NCBI RefSeq assembly: GCF_000721495.1
Contig: NZ_JOHY01000069.1
Span: forward strand, 1-31,697
Length of the DNA: 31,697 nucleotides
Direction of reading: 5' to 3'
From: Streptomyces sp. NRRL F-5123
GTDB lineage: Bacteria > Actinomycetota > Actinomycetes > Streptomycetales > Streptomycetaceae
Shown: one piece after another, positions 25,468 to 31,697 of the stretch
Numbering within the stretch: position 1 is the first letter of the stretch
Layout: every line of letters starts with the position of its first letter
Made by a program: the position numbers and the translations under genes
The notes under the pieces: generated by a model
Told to the model about the DNA's origin: nothing
The model's input: the letters and a program-made list of their open reading frames with translations, nothing else
Database searches by the model: none

Positions 25468-26046
25468 GTGCGGGCCGACGCGCGGCGCAACCGCGACCTG
25501 CTGCTGCGAGCGGCGCAGGACGCCTTCGCCGAGGAGGGGATCGGGGTGCCGCTGGACGTGGTCGCCCGCCGGGCCGGTGTCGGCCCCGGCACCCTCTACC
25601 GGCACTTCCCGACGAAGGAGGCGCTCTTCGAGGCCGTCGTCCACGAACGGCTGCGCGGGCTCGTCGCCCGAGCGCGGGAGTCGGTGCAGGCCGCCGACCC
25701 GGGCGCCGCCTTCTTCGGCTTCGTCGCCCACATGGTGCGCGAGGCCGCCCCGAAGCAGGACCTGGTCGACGCGCTGGGCGGCGCCGGGGCCGAGGTGCGG
25801 ACGGCCGTCGCCGCCACGGCGGGCGAGCTGCGCGAGGAGGTCGGCCGACTCCTCGCGCGGGCCCAGCGCAGCGGCGCCGTACGCCAGGACCTCGCCACCG
25901 CCGACCTGATGGCCCTCCTGTCGGGCCTGCTGCACGCCCTGCGCGCCCGTCCCCGCGACCCGGCCGCGCCGGTGGACCAGGACCTCGTGGTGGCCGTCCT
26001 GTGCGACGGCCTGGCCGCCCGCCCCGGTGCGGCGCCGGTCCGCTGA
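25468..26046 (+). CDS. TetR-family transcriptional regulator
   Basis: A 192-residue TetR protein. The DNA-binding part reads RADARRNRDLLLRAAQDAFA, then VPLDVVARRAGVGPGTLYRH and FPTKEALFEAVV. The C-terminal helical domain (FVAHMVREAAPKQDLVDALG onward) is of the type found in regulators of NTF2-like or oxidoreductase genes. The GTG at 25468 fits the usual start. An upstream TTG at 25435 in the same frame would add 11 residues. It diverges from the SnoaL-like gene and is the natural candidate to bind the palindrome at 25365-25382. The ligand is unknown. Confidence 0.88.
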   Translation: MRADARRNRDLLLRAAQDAFAEEGIGVPLDVVARRAGVGPGTLYRHFPTKEALFEAVVHERLRGLVARARESVQAADPGAAFFGFVAHMVREAAPKQDLVDALGGAGAEVRTAVAATAGELREEVGRLLARAQRSGAVRQDLATADLMALLSGLLHALRARPRDPAAPVDQDLVVAVLCDGLAARPGAAPVR

Positions 26047-26065
26047 CCGCTCCCGCCCGCGGCGG

Positions 26066-26680
26066 TCAGGACGGCCGCACCTCGTCGAAGGGGGCGACGG
26101 CCGCGGCGGGGTCCGGGCTCACGAGGCGTTCCAGGCCCGCCGCCGTCCGCGCCGCCCACCGGGCGGCCCGCTCCCACATCCGCTCCTCGAAGGCGCGGAA
26201 CGGCGCCGTCCGGGTCCGCGGGGCCGGGGGGCGAGGGACTCGGCGAGCTCGGCGCCCTCCAGCAGCGCGAGGTTCGCGCGCGCCGGCTCGGCGGGGGCAT
26301 CAGACGGGCGGCGTCGCCCAGCAGCGTCACCCCGGGGACGTGGGTCCAGGTGCGGGAGACCGGCAGGGCGTGGAGGGGCGGCGGGTGAAGGCGGTGCCGT
26401 GCCGCAGGAGTTCGAGGACGGGCGCGGCCCAGCCCTCGAACAGGGCCGGCAGCTCCGGGCGCACGGCCTCGACGCCCGCGGGGTCCGTGCACGGGCCCCG
26501 CGGGCCGGTCGTCCGGCGGCGCGCGGAACTGCGCGTAGACCTTGACGTGGCCGCCGCTGCCGCGCTGGGCGACGAGGGCGCGGTTCACGCCGTACACGGC
26601 CGGGGAGCCGTCGCCGAGGGCGAGGGCGAGGGCGAGGGCGAGGGCGAGGGCGGGGACCGGCCGGAGCGGGTCCGCGACGC
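26066..26680 (-). pseudogene. Decayed Tet(X)-like FAD-dependent monooxygenase
   Basis: Family pieces can be read on the minus strand in order, but in different frames. They are LALGDGSPAVYGVNRALVAQ then GSGGHVKVYAQFR; DPAGVEAVRPELPALFEGW; LHALPVSRTWTHVPGVTLLG then DAARLMPP (FAD-binding GD motif); ANLALLEGAELAES; and RAFEERMWERAARWAARTAA ending FDEVRPS and a stop at 26066. At least three frameshifts separate them. The N-terminal FAD-binding GxGxxG part is absent. The intact protein would have been an aromatic hydroxylase or tetracycline-inactivating-type monooxygenase. Clustered indels in a region flanked by intact genes point to real decay, but sequencing errors cannot be excluded. The further stretch 26681-26904 shows no gene. 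It contains TACGAT at 26830-26835, a possible -10 for the next gene. Confidence 0.8.
26616..26651 (+). repeat. Six tandem GAGGGC hexamers
   Basis: Six perfect copies of GAGGGC lie inside the monooxygenase remnant. On the minus strand they read as an Ala-Leu run directly before the LGDG motif, where intact relatives have no such run. This suggests slippage expansion after the gene lost function. Confidence 0.75.
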
Positions 26681-26904
26681 CGTGGCCGCCAGGCTCGGCC
26701 CGCCGCCGGGAGCGTGACGCCCGGGTGCGTCGCACACGGCGCTGCCGGTGCACCGCCGAGCCGCGCGGGGCACGCGAGGGGCCGCCACCGCGGCCGGGGC
26801 GGTGCCGTCACCGGGCGGGGGCAGCGGCATACGATGGCCGCCGTCAGGCGCTCCGCACCGCCGGCCGCGGCGCGGCCTCGGGGCCAGAACCGGGAACTGG
26901 GGAC

Positions 26905-27516
26905 ATGACCGCACTGAGAGTCGCCGTGCTCGTCTCGCACACGGGGTCGAACCTGCGCGCGCTGTACGAGGCGTCGAAGGAACCGGCCGCCGGGTACGAG
27001 ATCGCCCTCGTCATCAGCAACAACAGCGGCTCGCGCGGGCTCGCCTTCGCCCGCGGGCACGGAATCCCCGCCGCCCATCTGTCGGGCCGCACGCACCTGG
27101 ACCCCGGCAGCCTGGACGACGCCGTGCTCGCGCTCCTCGACGCGCACCGGACCGATCTCGTCGTGACCGCCGGCTACATGAAGAAGGTCGGCCCGCGCAC
27201 GCTGGCCGCCTACGCAGGCCGCATCGTCAACGTCCACCCCGCGCTGCTGCCCCGCCACGGCGGCCCCGGCATGTACGGCGCCGCGGTGCACCAGGCCGTC
27301 CTCGACTCCGGCGACCGCGTCACCGGCCCCTCCGTGCACTACGTGACCGCGGAGTACGACGCGGGCGAGGTGATCGCCCGGCGCGAGGTCCCGGTGCTCC
27401 CCGACGACACCGCCGAGTCGCTGGCCGGGCGCGTGCTGGAGCAGGAGCACCTGCTGCTCCCGGCGGTCGTCCGCGCCATTGCCGCCGAGCGGACGGACCC
27501 CGGCCGCCCGTCCTGA
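26905..27516 (+). CDS. Phosphoribosylglycinamide formyltransferase (PurN-type)
   Basis: A 203-residue formyltransferase that transfers formyl from 10-formyl-THF to GAR in purine synthesis, or acts on a related amine. Visible motifs are the phosphate loop SHTGSNLRALYEA (usual form SGxGSN), ISNNSGSRGLAFA, and the catalytic trio N109 and H111 in NVHPALLP plus D152 in YDAGEVI. GGPGMYGAAVHQAVLDSG is the folate-side loop. The length is normal. The ATG at 26905 follows CTGGGG. It stands alone between remnants, away from any pur genes, and its SHTGSN loop differs from housekeeping PurN. It may therefore be a second copy with a specialised role; this is inference. Confidence 0.88.
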   Translation: MTALRVAVLVSHTGSNLRALYEASKEPAAGYEIALVISNNSGSRGLAFARGHGIPAAHLSGRTHLDPGSLDDAVLALLDAHRTDLVVTAGYMKKVGPRTLAAYAGRIVNVHPALLPRHGGPGMYGAAVHQAVLDSGDRVTGPSVHYVTAEYDAGEVIARREVPVLPDDTAESLAGRVLEQEHLLLPAVVRAIAAERTDPGRPS

Positions 27517-27535
27517 CCCCGCCCGGCGGCCGGGG
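27498..27535 (+). terminator. Hairpin at the end of the formyltransferase gene
   Basis: CCCCGGCCGCC and GGCGGCCGGGG form a perfect 11-bp stem around a 16-nt loop that contains the TGA stop (27514-27516). It may act as a terminator. Confidence 0.5.
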
Positions 27536-27694
27536 GAGTGCCGCGACGCAGGGCGCCGGCTCCCCTGCCGAAGAGGCGGCCGTCTGTGCTGACCGCCCCG
27601 GCCCGTGCCGGGCCCCGCTGCGCAACGCCGCCCGACCGCCGCCCGTGGGCGCTCAGGCGGTGCCCGCCGGCCGGCTCCTCGCCCCCGCGCGAGG

Positions 27695-27925
27695 ACCCTC
27701 GCCCTCGCCTTCACCGCGCGCCGGACCGTCACCCGGATGTGGCGCGGCGCCGCGGTGACCGTGACCGCGGCGGACTGCACCCGCACCCTCCCCGCGGGCG
27801 GTTCCGTCACGGTCGGCATCCTGGCCGGACCGGGGCGGCAGCAACCCGGTGTCGGCCGCCTCCGCCCTCGACGGCGGTACCCGCACGACCGACCGCGGCA
27901 CCCGCACGTACCGGTGCACCGGGCC
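27695..27925 (+). pseudogene. Decayed CBM2 (cellulose-binding) domain fragment
   Basis: The 498-bp gap between the formyltransferase and the stress protein has no intact gene. From 27695 one frame reads TLAFTARRTVTRMWRGAAVT, then VTAADCTRTLPAGGSVTVG. This is the C-terminal half of a family 2 carbohydrate-binding module (compare ITSAWNAA, VTATNLSYNGNIPAGGSTNF in the GH6 gene nearby). Near 27837 the match shifts frame and continues GSNPVSAASALDG, ending with a Cys in TYRCTG, as expected for CBM2. The catalytic module it belonged to is not visible; 27536-27694 shows nothing recognisable. A deleted cellulase, xylanase or chitinase gene is the simplest origin. Confidence 0.65.
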
Positions 27926-28014
27926 CTCACCCGCGTGGCCGCCCGCCGCCGGAGGGGGCACGGTGGAAGGAGGCGGTACGGGACGGCGTGCGGCCGGGAA
28001 GCGGGTGTGCGGTC

Positions 28015-28857
28015 ATGGCCAAGCCACTGACGGTCGGTGTCGACGGGTCCGACGCGAGCCTGCGGGCCCTGGACTGGGCCGTCGACGAGGCCGCGCGCCT
28101 GGAGCTGCCGCTGCGCATCCTGCACGCCTCCCTGTGGGACCGGTACGTGCGGCCCGCCCCCCGGCTCGCGGCCGTACGGCCCGGGCAGCCGGCGGCGGAC
28201 GAGGCCGTGGTGGACGCGGCCCGGGAGCGGGCGACCCGCCTCGGCCCCGGTGTGCCGCTGACGGTGCAGGACGTCCCCGACGATCCCTTCGGGGCGCTGC
28301 TGCGCGCGGCGCCCGAGGCGTACGCGCTGGTGGTGGGCAACCGCGGCCGCGGCGAGCTCACCGACGTGCTGCTGGGCTCCGTCGGCCTGACGGTGGCGGG
28401 CCGGGCGCCCTGCCCGGTCGTCGTGGTCCGGGGCAGGGACGCGAACGTCGCCGGGCGCTTCGGCCGCGTCACCCTCGGCGTGGGCGGGCCGGACGACGCG
28501 GCCGACGCGGTGCGGTTCGCCTTCCGTACGGCCAGGGCGCGGGGTGCGCGCGTCGAGGCGGTGCACGCCTGGCGCAGCCCGGACGGGGACGCCGGCGGCG
28601 GGCGGGCCGGGGCCGAGCGGGTCGTCGACGACGCGCTGCGTGACGCCCGCCGGGAGCACCCCGGGGTCGCCGTGCACGCGAGCACCGCCGAGGCGAAGGC
28701 GCGGACGCCGCTGCTGGCGGCCTCGGCGTCGAGCGACCTGCTGGTGGTGGGTGCCCGGCGGCGCGACGGAGCGGTGGGGCTCCACCTGGGACCTGTCAAC
28801 CACGCCCTGCTGCACCACGCGGACTGCCCGGTGGCCGTGGTGCCGCAGAGCGGCTGA
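28015..28857 (+). CDS. Universal stress protein with tandem UspA domains
   Basis: A 280-residue protein with two UspA folds (about residues 1-142 and 147-280). The first begins LTVGVDGSDASLRALDWAVD and has the ATP-binding G-2x-G-9x-G(S) loop as GNRGRGELTDVLLGS. The second begins VTLGVGGPDDAADAVRFAFR, but its loop reads GARRRDGAVGLHLG, lacking the second Gly, so it probably does not bind nucleotide. Tandem USPs of this kind are common in streptomycetes under hypoxia or stationary-phase control, for example by DevR/OsdR; I see no clear site here. The ATG at 28015 follows a weak ribosome site. The neighbouring genes are carbohydrate-related and do not explain it. Confidence 0.9.
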   Translation: MAKPLTVGVDGSDASLRALDWAVDEAARLELPLRILHASLWDRYVRPAPRLAAVRPGQPAADEAVVDAARERATRLGPGVPLTVQDVPDDPFGALLRAAPEAYALVVGNRGRGELTDVLLGSVGLTVAGRAPCPVVVVRGRDANVAGRFGRVTLGVGGPDDAADAVRFAFRTARARGARVEAVHAWRSPDGDAGGGRAGAERVVDDALRDARREHPGVAVHASTAEAKARTPLLAASASSDLLVVGARRRDGAVGLHLGPVNHALLHHADCPVAVVPQSG

Positions 28858-28951
28858 CCCGGACCGCGGGCCCGCCCGACCCCTCCGACCTGTCGGGGCC
28901 CCGGCGGCACCCGGCGGCCGGGGGAACCGGGGGCTCGGCCGGGTGGATGAG

Positions 28952-28965
28952 TGGGAGCGCTCCCA
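28952..28965 (+). promoter_or_regulatory. CebR box upstream of the GH6 promoter
   Basis: TGGGAGCGCTCCCA is a perfect match to the 14-bp CebR operator known from Streptomyces cellulose-use genes. It lies 175 bp before the GH6 start codon. Confidence 0.9.
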
Positions 28966-28995
28966 TTTTGTCGAAAAGTGCATGGCGCACAGGGA

Positions 28996-29024
28996 TTTCG
29001 CAGCTCGGCCGTGCTGGCTAGGCT
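28996..29024 (+). promoter_or_regulatory. Putative promoter of the GH6 gene
   Basis: TTTCGC (28996-29001) and TAGGCT (29019-29024) are spaced 17 bp and lie between the two CebR boxes. Transcription would start near 29031. The -35 match is weak. Confidence 0.4.
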
Positions 29025-29038
29025 CGGGTCCGGTTGCG

Positions 29039-29052
29039 CGGGAGCGCTCCCA
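29039..29052 (+). promoter_or_regulatory. Second CebR box downstream of the GH6 promoter
   Basis: CGGGAGCGCTCCCA differs from the CebR consensus only at the first base. It lies just after the predicted transcription start, where a bound repressor would block elongation. Confidence 0.82.
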
Positions 29053-29126
29053 TGGAAGGCCCCGCCGCACCCCGGCCCTCACCCGAGGGCCCGCCCTCTC
29101 CCCCCACGAGAGCACGGAGGACGACT

Positions 29127-30617
29127 GTGACACCCCCCATCCGCACCCCGCGCCCCGCCGGGCCGGCCGCGGCCGCCGCGCGCGGGCCACGGCTGCGCAA
29201 GGCCCTGGCGCTCGGCCTGGCCACCGGGCTCGCCGCAGCCGGTATCGCGCTGGGCACCGAGATCTCCGCGGGCGCCGCGGCGCAGGGCAGCCTCCCCACG
29301 GGCACCCAGCTGTACAAGGACCCGGCTTCCCAGGTCAACCGGTGGGTCGCCGCCAATCCCGGCGACTCCCGCGAGCCGGTCATCGCCCGGCGGATCGCCT
29401 CCCAGCCGCAGGCGGTCTGGTTCTCCAACTACAGCCCCTCCACCGTCACCGCCGACGTCCGCAAGATCACCTCGGCCGCGGCCGCCGCCGGGCAGGTGCC
29501 GGTGCTGGCGGTGTACGAGATACCCAACCGCGACTGCGGCGGCGCCTCCGCCGGCGGCGCGCCCGACCTGACCGCGTACCGCACCTGGGTGAGCAACTTC
29601 GCCGCCGGGCTGGGCAGCGGGCAGTCGATCGTCATCCTGGAGCCCGACTCCATCGCCCTGACCACGTGCCTGTCCGCGCAGCAGCAGTCCGACCGCTTCG
29701 CCGCGCTCTCGCAGGCGGGCGCCACCATCCACGCCGCCTCGCCCAGCTCCAAGGTCTACATGGACGGCGGCCACTCGGCCTGGAACAGCGCCTCGGAGCA
29801 GGCCTCCCGGCTGCGCAGCGCCGGCATCCTGACCAACGCCGACGGCCTGTTCACCAACGTCTCCAACTTCAACGCCACTGCGAACGAGGTCAACTTCGCC
29901 AAGAACGTGCTGTCCGCGCTGGGCAACCCGTCCAACCTGCACGCCGTCGTCGACACCAGCCGCAACGGCAACGGTCCGGCCGCGGGTGGGGAGTGGTGCG
30001 ACCCGTCCGGCCGGGCGATCGGCGCCTACCCCACGACGAACACCGGTGACCCGGCGATCGACGCCTTCCTCTGGGTGAAGCCGCCGGGTGAGGCGGACGG
30101 CTGCGCGGGCGCCGCGGGCACCTTCCTGCCGGACGTGGCCTACGCGCTCGCCTCCGCGGGCTCCTCGGACCCGACGACTCCGCCGACGACTCCGCCGACC
30201 ACCCCTCCGACGACTCCGCCCACCACGCCGCCCACCACCCCTCCGACGACGCCCCCCACGACACCGCCGACCACGCCTCCGACGACCCCGCCTGCCGGTG
30301 CGGGCTGCTCCGTCACCTACAAGGTCCCCAGCGCCTGGACGGGCGGCTTCACCGCGGACGTCACCGTGCGCAACACCGGAAGCACAGCCCTCAGCAGCTG
30401 GTCGCTCCGCTGGACCTTCCCGGCGGACCAGAAGATCACCAGCGCCTGGAACGCCGCCGCCACCCAGTCCGGCGCGGCCGTGACCGCCACCAACCTCAGC
30501 TACAACGGGAACATCCCGGCCGGCGGCTCCACGAACTTCGGCTTCCAGGGGACGGGCTCCGCCACCACCTCGCCCACCGCCTTCACCCTGAACGGTGCCG
30601 CCTGCACCGTGTCCTGA
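29127..30617 (+). CDS. Secreted GH6 cellulase with C-terminal CBM2
   Basis: A 496-residue cellulase, an endo-beta-1,4-glucanase or cellobiohydrolase of family 6. Residues 1-51 are a long signal peptide (KALALGLATGLAAAGIALG, SAGAAA). The catalytic domain (about 55-345) has D136 in IPNRDCGG (proton donor), D174 in ILEPDS and D276 in VVDTSRNGNGP, and closes with LWVKPPGEADG. A TTPP linker (about 349-389) and a CBM2 (394-496, Cys394 to the C-terminal Cys, exposed Trp residues) follow. The short catalytic domain without extended tunnel loops favours an endoglucanase like streptomycete CelA-type enzymes. The GTG at 29127 has GGAGGA 5 nt upstream. Two CebR boxes flank its promoter, implying induction by cellobiose or cellotriose. 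Confidence 0.94.
   Translation: MTPPIRTPRPAGPAAAAARGPRLRKALALGLATGLAAAGIALGTEISAGAAAQGSLPTGTQLYKDPASQVNRWVAANPGDSREPVIARRIASQPQAVWFSNYSPSTVTADVRKITSAAAAAGQVPVLAVYEIPNRDCGGASAGGAPDLTAYRTWVSNFAAGLGSGQSIVILEPDSIALTTCLSAQQQSDRFAALSQAGATIHAASPSSKVYMDGGHSAWNSASEQASRLRSAGILTNADGLFTNVSNFNATANEVNFAKNVLSALGNPSNLHAVVDTSRNGNGPAAGGEWCDPSGRAIGAYPTTNTGDPAIDAFLWVKPPGEADGCAGAAGTFLPDVAYALASAGSSDPTTPPTTPPTTPPTTPPTTPPTTPPTTPPTTPPTTPPTTPPAGAGCSVTYKVPSAWTGGFTADVTVRNTGSTALSSWSLRWTFPADQKITSAWNAAATQSGAAVTATNLSYNGNIPAGGSTNFGFQGTGSATTSPTAFTLNGAACTVS
30171..30293 (+). repeat. Repeats encoding the TTPP linker of the GH6 cellulase
   Basis: About ten copies of a 12-bp unit (roughly ACGACTCCGCCG) encode Thr-Thr-Pro-Pro repeats between the catalytic domain and the CBM2. 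Such repeats vary in number between strains through recombination or slippage. Confidence 0.9.
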
Positions 30618-30632
30618 TCCGCCCCCGCTCCA

Positions 30633-30674
30633 CCGCGGCGGCCGGCCCGGAAACCCCCGGGCCGGCCGCCGCGG
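30633..30674 (+). terminator. Strong terminator after the GH6 gene
   Basis: A perfect 18-bp stem (CCGCGGCGGCCGGCCCGG and its complement) with a 6-nt AAACCC loop begins 15 bp after the stop codon. Confidence 0.9.
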
Positions 30675-30725
30675 CGCGTCCGCGGGCCGGGTGAATCCGC
30701 CCGCGCGGAAAAGGGCGATTTCCGG

Positions 30726-30739
30726 GTGACCGCGGTCAC
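30726..30739 (+). promoter_or_regulatory. CRP-like palindrome upstream of the transglycosylase
   Basis: GTGACCGCGGTCAC is a perfect 14-bp palindrome matching the CRP-type pattern GTGA-N6-TCAC. It lies 247 bp before the start codon. CRP sites before cell-wall lytic genes are known in actinobacteria, but the factor here is inferred. Confidence 0.5.
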
Positions 30740-30830
30740 AAACACCGCTCACGCGGTGCGTGCCCGCGCTCGCTCCCGGTAAGACGAAAAGCCCTCCAGG
30801 GTGATGCCCTCGACAGGACGTGGATCACAT

Positions 30831-30845
30831 ACTAAGCCGCTTAGT
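30831..30845. promoter_or_regulatory. Inverted repeat ACTAAG-CCG-CTTAGT
   Basis: A perfect 6-bp inverted repeat with a 3-nt spacer in the AT-richer stretch upstream of the transglycosylase. It may be an operator near the promoter; no -35/-10 pair could be fixed. Confidence 0.4.
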
Positions 30846-30888
30846 GGACCTTCGCCGCCCTATTGCACCGCATATCAGGTCCGTATAA

Positions 30889-30975
30889 GCGTGCTACGAA
30901 AGCACGCCGTAGCGGGGGTCTTTGACCCGCGGATCGCCAGCCCCTAACAATTCAGGGGTCCCGCTACGGAAGAGG
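30889..30975 (+). promoter_or_regulatory. Structured 5' leader with competing hairpins, RNA switch candidate
   Basis: The 87 bases before the ribosome binding site fold into a compact set. There is a hairpin GCGTGCT/AGCACGC (30889-30895, 30901-30907), and a long stem CCGTAGCGGG/CCCGCTACGG (30907-30916, 30960-30969) that encloses GGGTC-TTT-GACCC (30916-30928) and CCCCT/AGGGG (30941-30945, 30954-30958). CGTAGC (30908-30913) could instead pair with an upstream GCTACG (30893-30898). The long stem ends within GGAAGAGG (30968-30975), the likely Shine-Dalgarno. I do not see the GGGTGAATC core of the c-di-AMP (ydaO) riboswitch that precedes several streptomycete wall hydrolases. Confidence 0.55.
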
Positions 30976-30985
30976 TAATTCCCCC

Positions 30986-31697
30986 ATGCAGCTCCCCACG
31001 ATTCCGAAGAAGCGCCCGACGTTCGCGAAGTTCAACCAGATGTCGACCAAGCACAAGGTCACCGCGGCCGGCGCAGGTGCCGCCGCAGCGGTCGTGCTGA
31101 CCGTCACCGGGCTGCAAGCGACCGCCGGCGCCGGTTCGGCGAGTGCGGCGAGCGGCACGACCGGGGTCTCCGCCGCCGCTGTCACGCACGCCAAGGAACT
31201 CGGCGCGCGGACCGGTACGGCGCAGCTGAAGGCGGCCACCGGCACCACGCAGCAGAAGGCCGCGCCGAAGACCGCGCTGGCCGCGCCGAAGGCGCAGCCC
31301 AAGGCGGACCTGACCGCCTCGGCCAAGAAGCAGGCCGCGGACGCGTCGGCCAAGAAGCAGGCCGCGGACGCGGCCGCCAGGAAGAAGGCCGCGACCGAGG
31401 CGAACGAGCGTGCGAAGGCCAAGGCCGCCGCGAACCGCTCGACGCACCGCGCCGCCGTGGTGAAGAAGAGCACGACCGCGTCCAAGCCGGCCGCCAAGAC
31501 TTACGCGAACAACCTGGACGGCTGGATCCGCGAGTCGCTCGACATCATGCACAAGAAGGGGATCCCCGGCACGTACGAGGGAATCCACCGCAACATCGTC
31601 CGCGAGTCCAGCGGTGACCCCAAGGCGATCAACCTGTGGGACATCAACGCCCGCAACGGCATTCCCTCGAAGGGTCTGCTGCAGGTGATCGACCCGA
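30986..31697 (+). CDS. Secreted SLT-domain lytic transglycosylase, C-terminus cut off
   Basis: At least 237 residues are present; the gene runs past the right edge. Residues about 22-52 (KHKVTAAGAGAAAAVVLTVT) form a signal or anchor segment. Residues about 70-170 are an Ala/Lys-rich spacer containing the direct repeat ASAKKQAADASAKKQAADAA, which suits wall passage. From about 175 an SLT domain begins (YANNLDGWIRESLDIMHKKG), with the catalytic E207 in VRESSGDPKAIN and GIPSKGLLQVIDP. Such enzymes cleave the MurNAc-GlcNAc bond of peptidoglycan during growth or spore germination. The ATG at 30986 follows GGAAGAGG, 10 nt upstream. The leader can fold near this site, so control at the RNA level is likely. 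Confidence 0.88.
   Translation, partial: MQLPTIPKKRPTFAKFNQMSTKHKVTAAGAGAAAAVVLTVTGLQATAGAGSASAASGTTGVSAAAVTHAKELGARTGTAQLKAATGTTQQKAAPKTALAAPKAQPKADLTASAKKQAADASAKKQAADAAARKKAATEANERAKAKAAANRSTHRAAVVKKSTTASKPAAKTYANNLDGWIRESLDIMHKKGIPGTYEGIHRNIVRESSGDPKAINLWDINARNGIPSKGLLQVIDP

Noticed and set aside
30171..30293. CRISPR-like short repeats
   Set aside because: The 12-bp units are in frame and encode the TTPP linker of the cellulase, with no spacers.
30740..30985. c-di-AMP (ydaO) riboswitch
   Set aside because: The gene type makes it likely, but I could not find the conserved GGGTGAATC or CCGAAnCCGnCAGCTAAC segments, so I list only a structured leader.

Overview
The window looks like a piece of a Streptomyces (or close relative) chromosome. 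GC is very high with strong third-position GC bias, there are many GTG starts, secreted proteins carry Ala-rich signal peptides, and perfect CebR-type boxes (TGGGAGCGCTCCCA) precede a cellulase. No tRNA, rRNA, IS element, integrase or CRISPR array was seen. This reading comes from sequence recognition alone; no database search was run.

Left arm (1-4.6 kb): a GH10 xylanase, cut by the window edge, is divergent from a GH43 beta-xylosidase. Both upstream regions contain the same 12-mer TGTTAGCGCTCA, and the xylanase side also has two GAAA..TTTC inverted repeats, so this is a small xylan-degradation divergon. A frameshifted remnant, a secreted G1 (eqolisin-type) peptidase and a SAM methyltransferase follow.

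Middle (4.6-15.5 kb): four regulator-linked or stand-alone modules. They are a DHA2-type MFS exporter translationally coupled to its TetR regulator; a nucleotidyltransferase-fold protein with a repeat-rich upstream region; a second MFS exporter divergent from a WYL regulator across a perfect operator-like inverted repeat; and a quinone oxidoreductase divergent from an HxlR regulator. A run of minus-strand genes comes next: PPOX-fold protein, beta-propeller-like protein, DUF5954-like protein, and a lipoprotein whose only well-placed start is ACG.

Carbohydrate core (15.8-24.8 kb): a perfect 18-bp palindrome precedes two large secreted GH92 alpha-mannosidases with different active-site signatures and different accessory domains. 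A cytoplasmic GH1 glycosidase follows. The set suggests extracellular trimming of alpha-mannosides (fungal mannan, mannoprotein or N-glycan) with hydrolysis of small beta-linked products inside the cell.

Right arm (24.8-31.7 kb): a SnoaL-like protein divergent from a TetR regulator, a decayed Tet(X)-like FAD monooxygenase, a PurN-type formyltransferase, a decayed CBM2 (cellulose-binding) fragment, a tandem universal stress protein, and a CebR-box-controlled GH6 cellulase with a TTPP linker and CBM2. Last comes an SLT-domain lytic transglycosylase, cut by the window edge. Its 5' leader can form mutually exclusive hairpins next to the ribosome binding site.

The strongest leads for something not fully described are this leader, the GH92-GH92-GH1 locus with its palindrome, and the upstream repeats of the nucleotidyltransferase gene.
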